From Isochrysis galbana (lineage: Eukaryota > Haptophyta > Isochrysidales > Isochrysidaceae): a DNA stretch of 64,000 nucleotides. Positions 19,200 to 30,699 of the stretch are shown here, piece by piece (within the stretch, counting starts at the first letter, position 1; every line of letters starts with the position of its first letter). The stretch is taken from positions 2,067,345 to 2,131,344 of the forward strand of contig CM030944.1 of assembly GCA_018136815.1 (NCBI GenBank). Direction: 5' to 3'. Both the position numbers and the translations under genes were made by a program. Under the pieces are notes generated by a model. That model was not told where the DNA came from and searched no databases. It saw only the letters and a list, made by a program, of their open reading frames with translations.

Positions 19200-20220
19200 A
19201 CGGGAGCGGATGGGGCGGGTGGGGGGGAAGGGGAGGTAGGAGAAGGGAATGGCCGAGTCGGTACGGGGAATCCCGGGGAATCCCTGCACTACTCGGGCCG
19301 CGAGCACGGCGCTCGTGGTGGTGGCCGTGCTCGGTCGGTCGATCGGCCTTATCCAACTCGGCGAGCCAACGATCATCTCATACTGACCACATAACGATGT
19401 TGGCGCAGCAGGCCTCGCCTCTCGTCACCTCACGCCGTCACGTCGATAGCCGCTTTCCCGGTAGGCAGCTGCCGCTTTCGCGATCGCCGCCTCGTCTGTC
19501 CTACCATCTATTGCCGCCGCTTTCGCTGCCGCCTCACTCAACCTCGCCTCCGCCTCCGCCCGTGCCATTCCTGCCTTCCCCACCCCCGTCGTCGTCTCTC
19601 CCTCAACCTTGCCACCCTCCCTGCCGTCGCCTTTCACACTCCCAAGCATTCTGCCTTGCGCCGCTCGATTTTCTCCTCCCTTCCTCCTTCCCGTCCCGCC
19701 TACTCATCCCTGGTCTCCCATCCTCTCTCCTTTGCGCCCTCTCGTTCGTCCCCCATCCAAACCCCCCTCATCCCAATGCCCACTCGGTTGGCGCCCTCAT
19801 CTCCTGTGACCCATGTCCTTTGCCTGTAAATTGAAAGATGAGATTGAAGTGGGGGGAAATCTGCTATAAATCGTCTAGATTTTTTTTCCTTGGCCGATGT
19901 CCGATGTGTAGTATATGTACTACTATAAGAAATTCTCATGTAAAATAAATTAAAATGCAACGATTGAATATCAATCTCCGTCAGGATAAGCGAAAAGCCG
20001 AAGTGCAGGGTGCTGCCAATTTGCGCGGCTGCTTTGGCCATTCGCTATTCGGCAATTGTCTGCTCAACTAAGTTTATACTTAGTTCCGCATGGTGTCGCA
20101 CGCACCCGCGATCGAACGTTTGGTTTTTGGTTTTAGAAGTCGTCCCCTCTTTGTGCTTTCATGCCCCCTCTTTGTAGGCTAGGGCTAGGGAGCGTTGGAT
20201 AATTTTCCGTCTACCCGGGA
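19200..20220. other. Intergenic, pyrimidine-rich, no gene
   Basis: Long Pro/Ser/Leu-rich frames at 19184-19834 are by-products of CT-rich composition. A perfect inverted repeat AACTAAGTTTATACTTAGTT at 20066-20085 is identical to the heads of the elements at 21.6 and 45.7 kb, but only about 20 bp after it resemble them, so it may be a severely 3'-decayed or truncated copy. Confidence 0.4.
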
Positions 20221-20221
20221 C

Positions 20222-20740
20222 AGCGACGACGACAGTGACGGCGAAGACGATTGGTTTGCTGATGAGTGTGTTACTCCAAGGGGGGAAAAACTTTTAACAT
20301 TCTCGCCTCACCCGTGGCACTGAATCACTTTCTCGTAGCCACGCCCCCTTCCCTTGCCCTCACCCTCATTCCCCGCCTTGCGGCAACTCCCCTCGTGCTG
20401 ATGTCTCATAAGCTCACCCCCCGGTGTCGTCGAAATGATTCAATTGCTTTGGAAACGGCAATACGCGGATGTGGAGAATGCTCAAGAGCGAGAGCGGAAC
20501 GAAGTCGAAAAATGGACACATGCGAAGCGCAGCACGGCCTCTCTACTTTTGGCACTAACTAACGATGGAAAAGAGGAAACGAGCACACGCCCAACCCGAG
20601 ATCGCCGCGCTGGCAAAAGCTAGAGGCGAGCAGATGAGAGGTAACCCGGGGACAACGAGCGCGGACACTCTTAAAGGCCTCAATGAGCGAATCATAGAGA
20701 AACGGAGAACCTACGACCCCCTCGATGGCGGAGAAGATCA
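20222..20740 (+). pseudogene. Coding-like remnant interrupted by a retroelement
   Basis: Plus-strand pieces with protein-like composition: DSDDDSDGEDDWFADECV (20222-20275), a charged helix (20435-20540, VENAQERERNEVEKWTHA) and KRAHAQPEIAALAKARGEQM (20570-20640). The last frame runs into the target duplication at 20723-20740. Protein-like sequence resumes after the insertion at 21633-21898 (DIKVLFDQVDWDTSRPNLSE and ILASLRRYYVWLFKEKHS), but the frames do not join cleanly. Family unknown. Confidence 0.35.
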
Positions 20741-21632
20741 ATATAAAATAATTAATGTTATATCCTAGCCACCCCCACTAGCTAATTGGACACAACTTTT
20801 CCGTCCCGGAATCCCGCCATGCCTGACGAGCGAGGTGTCCGAGTGCTACCAGGGGGAGTAGGCTTTGCCCCCTCCCCTCGATATTTGTCCTCCCCCCAGT
20901 GCACGCACCGACCCCGCGCACCCCAGCACGTCCTCTCCTCGAGTCCACGCTGGGGGAAAACCCCTTTCGGGTAAAAGCAACGCGGGGGGGGGGGGGGCAC
21001 TCGTGAATAGGGGCCCAGGAGCGCTAATCTCTCCTCGCCGAAGCGAGTGGCCGCGGCGAGCCGCGGCCCTTCCCTCCTGGCTCTGGCGCCCCCGTCTTCT
21101 CTTACCCAAACGGGGCGAGAAGACACGTTTCTGCCGGAGGGGAGAGCTGCCGCTCCCCCCTCCCCTCCCTCTTCCCTTTTCCTCCTCTCTTCCCTGCGGC
21201 GGGGGCCCATGGCGCGCGCCTGCGGCCCCTCTTCAGGTCCCCAGGAGGCCGGCAGGGGCCTGGGAGCGCAGCTCAGGGGGCAGGTGAGGCTGGGGCATGG
21301 CCCTGGCCCCTCCTGCCTCTCCCTCGCCGGCTCTCGAGCCCCTGCCAGTCGACTGGAGCTGGCTGGGGGGTCCTAATCAGGGGGGCCCAGGGGGAGGAGG
21401 GGCTGGTCAGAGGGATGGGCAGGCCACGACGGGCCAGGGCGGGCGAGTCAGGCGGGCCTGTGGGGAGAGGAATGGGTCAGCAGGGCTGTGTGCTCCTGGC
21501 AGGCCATCAGGCGTGCCAGGAGAGTGGGTGGTTCCTCCCCCATGGCAGGGGAGGAGTGGAGAGAGAGGGGGGCTCGTGCCCCCCCATGGGCGAACTAAGT
21601 ATAAACTTAGTTGACGATGGCGGAGAAGATCA
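20723..21632 (-). mobile_element. Palindrome-headed retroelement A, 874 bp, with 18-bp target duplication
   Basis: CGATGGCGGAGAAGATCA occurs at 20723-20740 and 21615-21632; the element is 20741-21614. Read on the minus strand it starts with the perfect palindrome AACTAAGTTTATACTTAGTT (21612-21593), then CGCCCATGG, a G7/C7 hairpin and a perfect 9-bp hairpin (21493-21501 with 21514-21522). It ends in an AT-rich tail (20741-20765). Elements at 36.7-38.2 kb and 45.7-46.4 kb share head and tail. No protein coding capacity was recognised. Confidence 0.85.
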
Positions 21633-21990
21633 TAAGAGCCGAGGAGTTGGTCACCAAACAACTCTTCAGAAGATTCACCCCCTAGACATGCGAGCGGCGA
21701 CATTAAGGTACTTTTCGACCAAGTGGACTGGGACACGTCGCGCCCGAACTTGTCGGAAGACAACACGACCAAAAAGGATACGGCCATTCTAGCTTCACTC
21801 AGGAGATACTACGTATGGTTATTCAAAGAAAAGCATTCTCAAGGGTCCGAGCTTCTTCTCCGACATCTGAAGGCCCCGCGCGGAATACAATACATATGAG
21901 AAAAAGTAAAAAGACACCACTCGCTCTGCTGCTTTGCGCTGCGCGCTGGCCACTCCTTGCCCCACCCCCCACCCTCTCCTGGCCTTGCCC

Positions 21991-22700
21991 ATGGACCCCA
22001 CCGCGCATAATAATGCCGCTCTGCGTGAGCTGGCCGTCGCGCGAGTGCGTCAGTTCCGGAGCGATCGCCGCCTGCGCGGCCGCCCGCCCGCGCCCGAGCC
22101 CATGATGGCCGCCCTTGCGTTCACCCAGTCCGCCCTACGCCTGCCCAAGTACCGTGACCGCCTCCTGCAGCTGCTGCACAGGTGGCAGTGTGGCGAGGCG
22201 GAGCTGGCGCAGGCAGAGGCCTATGCGGCGTGGGAGGAGGGCTGGCGGCGCAGCAGCGATTTGTTTCGCAGCGTGGGCGGCAGTGCATCGCATTCAGGGG
22301 GCGCAGAGCCATCGCGCCTCGACACGCTAAGGTGCGATCGCTGTGCCCCACTCCAGCCCTGTCTGCTGCCCCGGCCTTGTGCCTCGCGCTCCTCGTAGCT
22401 TACACCTAACCATCTTGTTCTGCATTTCGCAGGCATCCCCGCGGCAGCCACATCGCCACCAAGAAGCACAACATGATCTCGGACTCGGGGCAACATCTAC
22501 TCCCTGTCGCAGTTCCTGCAACCGCGGAAACCCCCTCGCAGGAATCGCCGAAAGCGCGAGCCACGAGGCAGCGTGACGTGAGGCGTAGGCTCAGTACGGG
22601 TGCGTCTTTCAGGATGCGTGTAAATGGTCGACATTGTGCTCATATGTTTGTTGTGCTTCACTCATCACTCACACACGTGCTTGGCCTGTCTCGCATCTAG
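21991..22700 (+). CDS. Unknown two-exon protein, 202 aa
   Basis: ATG at 21991 (MDPTAHNNAALRELAVARVR). Exon 1 is 21991-22331 with donor GTGCGA; exon 2 is 22433-22700 with acceptor TTTCGCAG. Joining keeps the frame across R/HPRGSHIATKKHNM. Exon 1 is helical and Arg/Leu/Trp-rich (RLPKYRDRLLQLLHRWQCGE); exon 2 is basic and Ser/Thr-rich. No family is recognised. The splice signals agree with the well-supported introns of the alanyl-tRNA synthetase gene, which is the main reason to believe it. Confidence 0.5.
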
Positions 22701-23186
22701 TGTGAGTCTGCTCGTGCTCGTGAGTGATAGTGAGTAAGGCTTCGTAGCATGGTAAGTGCGGCCAGATGTCAATCCATAGTCAATAGTTTTATTTAGTTCT
22801 ATTTTTAGTTGCAGGCAAACGCGCCCACGCCCCTCCGGTCGAATGTGCGTAGCAACCAATACTGGAGACAGTAGTTTAAAAGCCCCGGTTTCCTGTTTGA
22901 CGACTGCCCTATCCCTATGCCTATGTCGGGCCGAGGTACTAGCTAGGACTAGGAGGGCAATCAGACGTCAGACAATAGACAATGATGTATGACTTCTAGC
23001 ATATGTGGGTGCGGCTGCATTTTTGGACCGTTCTCCGAAGCCCAAGAAAAAATTCCTGAGGGGCTTACGGGCTTACCTGCCACCTGCCGCCACGAAAAAT
23101 CGCCGAGGAAAATGGAAAATGGTGGGTTTTTTCCCCTCCCCCCCCCCCCTCGCCCTCGCCCCCCGCCCCGCCTCCCCCTTCTTGTC
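22701..23186. other. Intergenic, no feature recognised
   Basis: No credible reading frame or known repeat. Confidence 0.4.
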
Positions 23187-23230
23187 GCATCCGCGAATCG
23201 AGACTCGTTAGAAATTCGAATCGTTCGTCT
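23187..23230 (+). repeat. Isolated terminal repeat of the TGTCGCATTCGCGA family
   Basis: TGTCGCATCCGCGAATCGAG, then ACTCGTTAG, matches the left terminus of the TIR element at 53129 (TGTCGCATTCGCGAATCGAC, CTCGTTAG). The opposite end was not found before the CT repeat. Confidence 0.5.
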
Positions 23231-23354
23231 TTCGTGGAGACGGAGTACTCCCCTCTCGTGCTATTTTTATCTTCTTCGTCTTGCCCCCTCGTACTCTCCG
23301 AGAAGCTTCTTTCTCGTGTTCACCCCGCCGCGCGAGCTCGCTCCTTCCCTCCCG

Positions 23355-23462
<108 letters not shown>

Positions 23463-23758
23463 GGAGAAGATCTCTCTCTATCTTCTTCTCCGCATTCCTT
23501 CTTCTATCACGTTGTTGTTGGTTCTACTTGTCCATGACTCTCCCCGTCTCATTCTCTCTCCTCTCGGGAACGGACTGTAGAACTACCCCTCAATATATTC
23601 TCTACATTCTCTCCTCTCTCCCTCTCTCCGTGGGCGCGAGCCACGCCGACCAAGCCTTCCCATGCCCTCCCGCGGCCGCCACTTCTCCATAATTCACGGT
23701 CCTTTCTTCTCTCTCTGTGGGTGCGCCGTCGCGCGAGCCGCAGCGCCGCGCCCCGCCC

Positions 23759-26400
23759 ATGCTGCGCCTGCTCGTCGGTGTGGCGCTCGCGCTCTCTCCA
23801 CCGATGCGGGGCGCCGGTGAGTGCGAGCTGACTCAGCCCCACACACGCATATCCCCGCACACCGAGCAGATGTGGACGGGGGCGGGGGGCGGGTGGAGAG
23901 AGGCTACGGTGTGCAGCGGAAAGAGAGGAAGAGAGCATCTCCTTCTCCCCCTCCCCCCTCTCTCTCTTCCTCCCTCCCTCCCTAGCTCCCTAGCTCCCTA
24001 GCTCCCTCCCTCCCTCCCTCTGGCGGTATCCGCCCCCCCCCGCCCCCCGGCCTCGAACCCCGCCCCACTCTTCCCCCCGCCCTTTCTTCCTTCCCACAGG
24101 CTCCCTGCGGCGCGCTCCCCTCCGCCTCCTCTCTCGTGCGGCCGTGCAGCAGACTCGCGCCGCACGCACGCCGCTATGCTCGGCGCCCTCCGCAGAGACG
24201 AGCACCACCTGGACGGCCGCCCGCACACGCAAGGTGTGCGTCGAGCAGACGCACCGCGAGCCGCCAGCACGCCGCATTCCGATGCGAGAGGGCTGCCTGG
24301 GGACAGAGCGCCCACGCCCATCCACGTCCTGAAAGCGCAGGCCTTTCTGGACTTCTTTGCCGAGCGGGACCACTCCATTGTTGACTCGTCGGCGGTCGTG
24401 CCCCTCGATGACCCTACCCTTCTCTTTGCCAACGCGGGCATGAACCAGTTCAAGCACATCTTCATCGGCCAGGTGCCGCCACGTGCGGCACGCTAGCGTC
24501 CTCATGGCGAACAAGGCAGCAGGTTGCGCTCACGAAGGCCATCACTGCCCGCTGCTCTCGTCGCATGCAGGTGGACCCTTCATCGCCGCTGTCCAAGCTC
24601 GCGCGCGCAACCAACTCGCAGAAGTGCATCCGTGCGGGCGGCAAACACAACGACCTCGAGGATGTCGGTCTAGACACGTGCGTCGGCCTCCGTCCAGCGG
24701 CATGCGGCGCATTTCGCCGGCCACTCTCGTACCCTAGAGGCTAGCCGAAGCGGCAGCGTCCTTTGCTCACAGGTACCACCACACCTTCTTCGAGATGCTC
24801 GGCTCGTGGTCGTTTGGAGACTATTTCAAGGAAGAGGCCATCGACTGGGCCTGGGAGCTCCTCACCAAGGTCTACGGCGTCCCCGGCGACAGGTACGTGT
24901 GGACCCACACACACCAGCCCATATCATGGCAGCGCCAAGGAGTACGCAGCTGTGGGCCCCGGGTGGCTGCAAATCCGCACCCACCGTGCTCACCGTCACA
25001 GGCTCTACGCCACCTATTTCGAGGGCGACGAATCTCTCGGTCTGCCACCAGATGAGGAGGCGCGCCAGTTCTGGCTCAAGTATCTGCCCGAGGGCCGTGT
25101 CCTCCCCGGCTCGAGCAAGGACAACTTCTGGGAGATGGGCGATGTTGGACCTTGTGGACCGTGCTCCGAACTGCACTACGACCGCATCGGCGGGCGTGAC
25201 GCCGCCCACCTCGTCAATATGGACGACCCAGACGTGCTCGAGATATGGAACCTCGTCTTCATCCAGTTCAACCGCGAGTCGAGCGGTTCGCTCAAGCCTT
25301 TGCCCGCCCAGCATGTGGACACTGGCATGGGCTTCGAGCGCATCGTCTCGGTCCTGCAGGACGTGCGCTCCAACTACGACACCGACGTCTTTGCGCCCAT
25401 CTTCGAGGCCATCCAAAAGAAGACCGGCGCGCCTCCATACGCTGGCAAACTTGGCGAGGCGGACGAAGGCCTGCGCGACATGGCATACCGCGTCGTCGCT
25501 GACCACATGCGCACGCTCGTCGTCGCCATCTCCGACGGTGCACCGCCTTAGCCCGCCGGCCCTACACTGTCCCTAGCGCCGCGACCGTCCTTACCGCGCT
25601 ACTGCCGCTGCACGCCACAGGTGCGGTTCCCTCCAACGAGGGCCGCGGGTACGTGTTGCGCCGCGTGTTGCGCCGCGGCGTGCGCTATGCGCGCCAGAAG
25701 CTCGGTGCGGAGCCAGGCCTCTTCGCCTCGCTGGTCCCCGCGGTCGTGGAGAGCCTCTCCTACTTTGAGGGACTCAAGGAGCACCAGGTGCACCCCGTCT
25801 CCCCTCGCCCGCGCGCACGCCGGTGTACCTTGTCTCCGCCGGTGTACCTCTGCCAGCCGAGCCCACCCAAGGGTGTATTGAGGCCAAGCGCGCCCTTACA
25901 ACAAGGCCAAGCTTGCCCGCCCCTTGGCGCAGGAGCGCGTCATGGAGATTATCCGCGAGGAAGAGGACTCTTTCTCATCGATGCTGACGCGTGGCATCAA
26001 GGAGCTCAATGATCGCGCGGACAAGATCAAGGAAGAGGGAGGTACGACCGTCGACGGCGCCACCGCTTTCTTCCTATATGACACGATGGGCTTTCCGCTT
26101 GACCTGACTACGCTCATGGCGCGCGAGCAGGGCCTCGCCGTAGATGAGGAGGGCTTCGCCGCCGAGATGGAGGCGCAGAAGGAGCGCTCGCGCGCTGCCG
26201 CCAAGGCCGCACGTGGCGGCGAGGGCTCGCTTGCGCTGGAGACGAACGACGTCGCCACCCTCATGGCCAAGGCCGTGCCTTTCACCGATGACGCGCCGAA
26301 ATACGAGTGGGCACCGCCCTCAGCTCCGAGCGTCGTGCAGGCTATCCTCACGGCTGATGGGCTAGTGCCCGAAGCGTCCGAGGGTGCAGCGGTGGGTGTC
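23759..26400 (+). CDS. Alanyl-tRNA synthetase, eight exons, 3' part lost in assembly gap
   Basis: Exons 23759-23816, 24100-24233, 24341-24472, 24571-24677, 24773-24892, 25002-25537, 25621-25787 and 25933-26400 join in phase. The enzyme charges tRNA-Ala. Family signatures are [55 protein letters not shown] and [15 protein letters not shown], covering the class II catalytic core and start of the tRNA-recognition region. The editing and C-terminal domains fall in the gap. The N-terminus ([18 protein letters not shown], then [19 protein letters not shown]) looks like a signal peptide plus basic transit peptide, which suggests plastid or dual targeting. Donors: GTGAG, GTGTG, GTGCC, GTGCG, GTACG, GTGCA, GTGCA. 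Confidence 0.95.
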
Positions 26401-26500
26401 NNNNNNNNNNNNNNNNNNNNNNNNNNNNNNNNNNNNNNNNNNNNNNNNNNNNNNNNNNNNNNNNNNNNNNNNNNNNNNNNNNNNNNNNNNNNNNNNNNNN
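26401..26500. other. Assembly gap (100 N)
   Basis: Exactly 100 N, a conventional placeholder. It truncates two converging genes that together lack far more than 100 bp of coding sequence, so the true distance is larger. Confidence 0.99.
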
Positions 26501-27028
26501 AAGCATTACCTGCGAGATGCCGAGATCCTTCATCTGCTCGACGGCCATCTCACCAGTGAAAGCACCGCAGCCCTTGAAGTTGCAATTCTGCGGGGTGACG
26601 AGCGCACCATTGGTGAACTTGTTCGAGCAGTCTGAGGTGGCAAAGAGTTGGGAAAAGGTGAGTCAGCGCGTTCCAAACCTGCCAGCACTATACGCCCCTG
26701 GCCAGCTCCGCGTGTGTGCAGTGAGCGGTGAGGGCGCGGGATCGAAGGCGGGTTGAGCAGAATGGCCCCCGCAATTTCAAATGTCGTAGCGGGACGCTCG
26801 CAGCGTCCGCCACCCGGCCTGTGCGTCAAGGAGGGCCGTGAGGAGCGGTGCGGTGATTTTTTCTGGTGGGCGGCGGAGCGTACAGTCGACGTGGAGGGGG
26901 GAGGGGCAGACGTAGACCTCGCACGCGGAGGTGTCGCACTTGTTGATGTTGGCGATGAGCTCGTCGAGCTTCGACTTGGAGTCCGGGTTGCACTTCCAGT
27001 TGCCACCGACGATGGGGGTGCGCGGCAT
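26501..27028 (-). CDS. Triosephosphate isomerase, 3' part lost in gap
   Basis: Glycolytic enzyme interconverting glyceraldehyde-3-phosphate and dihydroxyacetone phosphate. Exon 1 (27028-26884) encodes MPRTPIVGGNWKCN with the substrate-binding N-K pair, on to EVYVCPSPLHVD. Exon 2 (26631 to the gap) encodes KFTNGALVTPQNCNFKGCGA and GEMAVEQMKDLGISQVML. Donor GTACGC and acceptor CTCAG give an in-phase LHVDYCSNKF. The catalytic His and Glu and the rest of the barrel lie in the gap. An upstream in-frame extension (LATLPLRRLRSLTSTF before the Met) could be a transit peptide, but the Met at 27028 is the simplest cytosolic start. Confidence 0.92.
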
Positions 27029-27029
27029 G

Positions 27030-28062
27030 AAGGTAGAGGTGAGGGAGCGGAGGCGGCGCAGCGGGAGCGTGGCGAGGGCCGAGGGAGCGAGGGGGGAGAG
27101 AGAAGGGTGGGTGGGGGAGGAGAGAAGAGAGAGGGGGTGGGGAGGGGAGAGGAGATGGGGGAGGGCGGCGGCGCGGGGGCAGAGACAGAAGGCCGGGGAG
27201 GACGGGGGAGCTCGCAGAGAGGGGGGGGGGGAGGGGGGGGCGGGGGGGCGGCCGACGGCGGGGGGGGGCGGGAGGGCGGGGGGGGGGGGGGGAGCCCCCC
27301 CGTGGAAGGGGGCGAACAGAGGGAGGGAAGGGGGCCTCGCGAGATGCAGTTCTACTCTCTCTCTCGATCCTCGATCCTCGATCCTCCCACCTCTCTCTCT
27401 CTCTCTCCGGGGCGCGATGCGGATGTCGATGAGCGCGCTGTGGGTGTGTGCCGCACCAGGCAAGGAAAGACAAGACAAGACAAGATTGTACTGCAGCCGC
27501 CCGCGTCGTTGGTCGTACTCCTACAGGTACATACCGATCTTGCCCATTTCAACATCAACACTCCAACGAAGATGCTAGTGCGCATGCACACGGGGGCAGT
27601 TGAGTGGCTAGGAGCCTAGAGCAACAACTTCGAAAAGGAAAGGGCTCTCAGTTTGCAAGACCTCTCAACATCTAAATCTATGCCTCACACTTCATAGTCT
27701 GTAGGGCTGGCCGACAGACGATAGAATCGTCGAGACGCCCTTGGCAACAAGCAGGCGCTGTCACCGGCACGGAGAAGTAAGATGCTAGGTACCTGCTATC
27801 AGCTATCAAACGACCGGACGGTAATACGCGACACAAACATACAATCCTAGGTTATGTGAATTACGGTGCTATTGATGATGCCCTCGAGTACAGCCGAGAA
27901 CGGATGTAGTCGACAAAATTTGTATGTGGCAAACACATTCAAGTTGTGTAAAGTAAGGGCCATGGACCCAGAGGTGCCACGAACGTAGCTGAATGCCAAA
28001 TAATAGACTAGGAGTACGGCCACCTACGGTAAGCACATATTCAACATCTAGATTTACAAAAA
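27030..28062. other. Upstream region of TPI and spacer
   Basis: 27030-27310 is a strongly purine-rich plus strand (pyrimidine-rich on the TPI coding strand), with G runs at 27220-27297 and CT stretches at 27356-27410. Beyond 27600 nothing recognisable is seen. Confidence 0.5.
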
Positions 28063-28683
28063 ATGTCCGCACTGTCCCCCCCCCCGCGCTCGTCCCCCCC
28101 CCCCCCCCCCGATCGTCGCGCCCCCCCCCCCCCCCCCTTCGTTTTCTTCCCTCGTCCCCACCTCGACCAGCGGCCCGCTTCTTTCTATAATCACCCTCGA
28201 TATCTCACCTCTCCCGCACCAGTTCCTCCCCCCCTGGAGTGCCGGCCTCTCGCCACCCTTCGCAAGAGGTGCGCTACCCCGCCCCCCCCGCCTGGGCCCC
28301 CCATTCCGCCCCCTCTCTGCCCACCCCTAGGTCCACGCGCGCGCTCGCCCAATCCCTCAGACGCCGCTGCCCTACGCCTTGGCCTGCCCCCCACGCCCTC
28401 CCTCCCCAAACACTCCCTGCCCTCCCTGCGTACCGACCGCCCTCTCTTCCCCCCTCTCTTCTCCTCTCTCTTCTCCCCTCCTTCTCCCCCCCCCAATACA
28501 CCCCTGCCCAATCACCCATGTTCTGATTCCACTGACTCCACCTCAGGAAGCACGCATGTTCACTCGCCCGCATCATGGTCCATCGCACTCTCCCCCTCAT
28601 TGCCCGCTGCCTGCACCATGCAGCTTATCATCCCCCCTATGCCCTTCCTTGGTCCTTTTTAGAGCTCTCCTCAGTGCGCAATC
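28063..28683 (+). promoter_or_regulatory. C/CT-rich 5' region of V-ATPase A
   Basis: Poly-C blocks (28077-28138) and CT-rich sequence lead to the ATG at 28684. A pyrimidine-rich leader like this precedes most genes in the window. No TATA box is convincing. The Pro/Ser-rich frames here are compositional. Confidence 0.4.
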
Positions 28684-30501
28684 ATGGCGCCCGAACGTGG
28701 AACTCTCATTGGCGGCGTTTTCTCGGTGTCCGGCCCTGTCGTCATCGCCGACAAGATGTCTGGCGCCCAGATGTACGAGCTGGTGCGTGTTGGCCACACC
28801 AAGCTCGTCGGTGAAATCATTCGTCTCGAGCTCGACAAGGCCACCATTCAGGTGTACGAGGAGACCTCTGGTCTCACCGTCGGTGATCCCGTTGTTTGCA
28901 CTGGCCAGCCGCTTTCTCTTCAGCTCGGCCCGGGCGTGATGGGCCGCATCTATGATGGTATTCAGCGTCCGCTTGAGAAGATTGCCGAGGTGACGCAGTC
29001 CATCTACATTCCCCGCGGTGTCTCCACGACGGCGCTCAATTCCGACTCTGTCTGGGACTATCTTCCCAAGAATGTCAAGGTGGGCGATGCCATCTCTGGT
29101 GGCGACATTCTCGGCGAGGTGCCCGAGAACAATATTATCACCCACCAGATCATGGTGCCGCCAAACGTGATGGGAACTATCACGTACCTTGCGCCCAAGG
29201 GCAAGTACACTGTCGAGGACACTATTGCCAAGGTGAGCTTCGAGGGCAAGGAGACGAGCATCACAATGCAGCACTTTTGGCCCGTTCGTTCGCCGCGTCC
29301 AACCGCCGAGAAGCTCATGGGCGACATGCCCTTGCTCACGGGCCAGCGTGTCATCGATGCACTCTTCCCCTCGGTGCTTGGCGGCACCTGTGCTGTGCCG
29401 GGCGCCTTCGGCTGCGGCAAGACTGTCATCTCCCAGGCCCTCTCCAAGTTCTCCAACTCGGACTGCATCATCTACGTCGGGTGCGGCGAGCGCGGCAACG
29501 AGATGGCCGAGGTGCTGAAGGATTTCCCGGAGCTCACCATGGAGGTCAACGGCAAGGTGGAGTCCATCATGAAGCGGACGACGCTCGTTGCCAACACCTC
29601 AAACATGCCTGTCGCCGCTCGCGAGGCGTCAATCTACACTGGCATCACCCTCGCCGAGTACATGCGCGACATGGGCCTCAACGTTGCCATGATGGCCGAC
29701 TCCACCTCGCGCTGGGCCGAGGCCCTCCGCGAAATCTCCGGCCGTCTCGCTGAGATGCCTGCCGACTCCGGCTACCCCGCTTACCTCGGCGCGCGCCTCG
29801 CTTCCTTCTACGAGCGCTCCGGCAAGGCAACCATGGCTGGCTCCCCCACGCGCGACGGCTCCATCTCCATTGTCGGTGCCGTCTCCCCACCCGGTGGCGA
29901 TTTCTCCGACCCCGTCTGCTCCGCCACGCTCGGCATCGTCCAGGTCTTCTGGGGCCTTGACAAGAAGCTTGCGCAGCGTAAGCACTTCCCCTCGGTCAAC
30001 TGGCTCATCTCGTACTCCAAGTACACGCGCGCTCTCGACCCGTGGTACGAGACCAACTTCCCTGAGTTTCCGCCCATGCGCACCATCGTGCGTGAGCTTC
30101 TCCAGTCGGAGGATGACCTGACCGAGATCGTGCAGCTCGTCGGCAAGGATTCGCTTGCTGAATCGGACAAGCTCATTCTTGAGGTTGCCAAGATCATCCG
30201 CGACGACTACCTCGCTCAAAACGGCTTCTCGCCGCATGACAAGACTTGCCCCTTCTACAAGTCAGTCTTCATGATGAAGAACATTGTTGACTTCTACAAA
30301 CTCGCGCAGAAGGCCATCGAAAACTCGACCGCCGACAATAAGGTCACCTGGAACCGCATCAAGTCTCACATGGGCGACACCATCTACAAGATCACCGCGC
30401 AGAAGTTCGCCCTTCCCACCGACGGCAAGGAGGCGCTCGTGAAGAGCTTTACCGAGCTTAACGAGGAGATTGTCACCGCTTTCCGCTCGCTCGAGGATTG
30501 A
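28684..30501 (+). CDS. V-type proton ATPase catalytic subunit A
   Basis: 605 residues in one exon, the normal length. The A subunit hydrolyses ATP in the V1 sector of the vacuolar proton pump. P-loop GAFGCGKT is at residues 240-247, followed by [20 protein letters not shown], the [20 protein letters not shown] segment and [18 protein letters not shown]-like sequence (here [20 protein letters not shown]). The family-specific non-homologous insert is present between the barrel and the nucleotide domain ([28 protein letters not shown]). Start is the first ATG in frame with [20 protein letters not shown]. No truncation. A clear AATAAA lies 160 bp downstream. Confidence 0.98.
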   Translation: MAPERGTLIGGVFSVSGPVVIADKMSGAQMYELVRVGHTKLVGEIIRLELDKATIQVYEETSGLTVGDPVVCTGQPLSLQLGPGVMGRIYDGIQRPLEKIAEVTQSIYIPRGVSTTALNSDSVWDYLPKNVKVGDAISGGDILGEVPENNIITHQIMVPPNVMGTITYLAPKGKYTVEDTIAKVSFEGKETSITMQHFWPVRSPRPTAEKLMGDMPLLTGQRVIDALFPSVLGGTCAVPGAFGCGKTVISQALSKFSNSDCIIYVGCGERGNEMAEVLKDFPELTMEVNGKVESIMKRTTLVANTSNMPVAAREASIYTGITLAEYMRDMGLNVAMMADSTSRWAEALREISGRLAEMPADSGYPAYLGARLASFYERSGKATMAGSPTRDGSISIVGAVSPPGGDFSDPVCSATLGIVQVFWGLDKKLAQRKHFPSVNWLISYSKYTRALDPWYETNFPEFPPMRTIVRELLQSEDDLTEIVQLVGKDSLAESDKLILEVAKIIRDDYLAQNGFSPHDKTCPFYKSVFMMKNIVDFYKLAQKAIENSTADNKVTWNRIKSHMGDTIYKITAQKFALPTDGKEALVKSFTELNEEIVTAFRSLED

Positions 30502-30660
30502 ACACACTGTCGGGGCCGTCGATCTGAGCCCGTTGACGTCAATTCCGCGGTTTGAGCATCGGTGTGGATGTATGTGCGTGCCTTTGTGTTGTAGCGTGTA
30601 GCGTGGTACCGCTCACGAACCTTTGCTTTACATCGAAAAGGCGACCGCCTTTGCTTTGCT

Positions 30661-30666
30661 AATAAA
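30661..30666 (+). terminator. Poly(A) signal of V-ATPase A
   Basis: AATAAA in AT-richer sequence 160 bp after the stop codon, on the coding strand. Confidence 0.6.
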
Positions 30667-30699
30667 GACAGTCAACCCACATCCGTGTCTCCCAAGAAG

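Noticed and set aside
19184-19834. Pro/Ser-rich 216-aa protein
   Set aside because: Low-complexity pyrimidine-rich strand, open in both directions, no motif.
21493-21522. Possible hammerhead ribozyme (CTGATGG near a hairpin in elements A and C)
   Set aside because: The core needs CUGANGA and GAAA in set positions; these are absent.
26753-27619. Gly/Arg-rich plus-strand frames over the TPI gene
   Set aside because: Antisense to conserved TPI exon 1 and to poly-purine sequence upstream.
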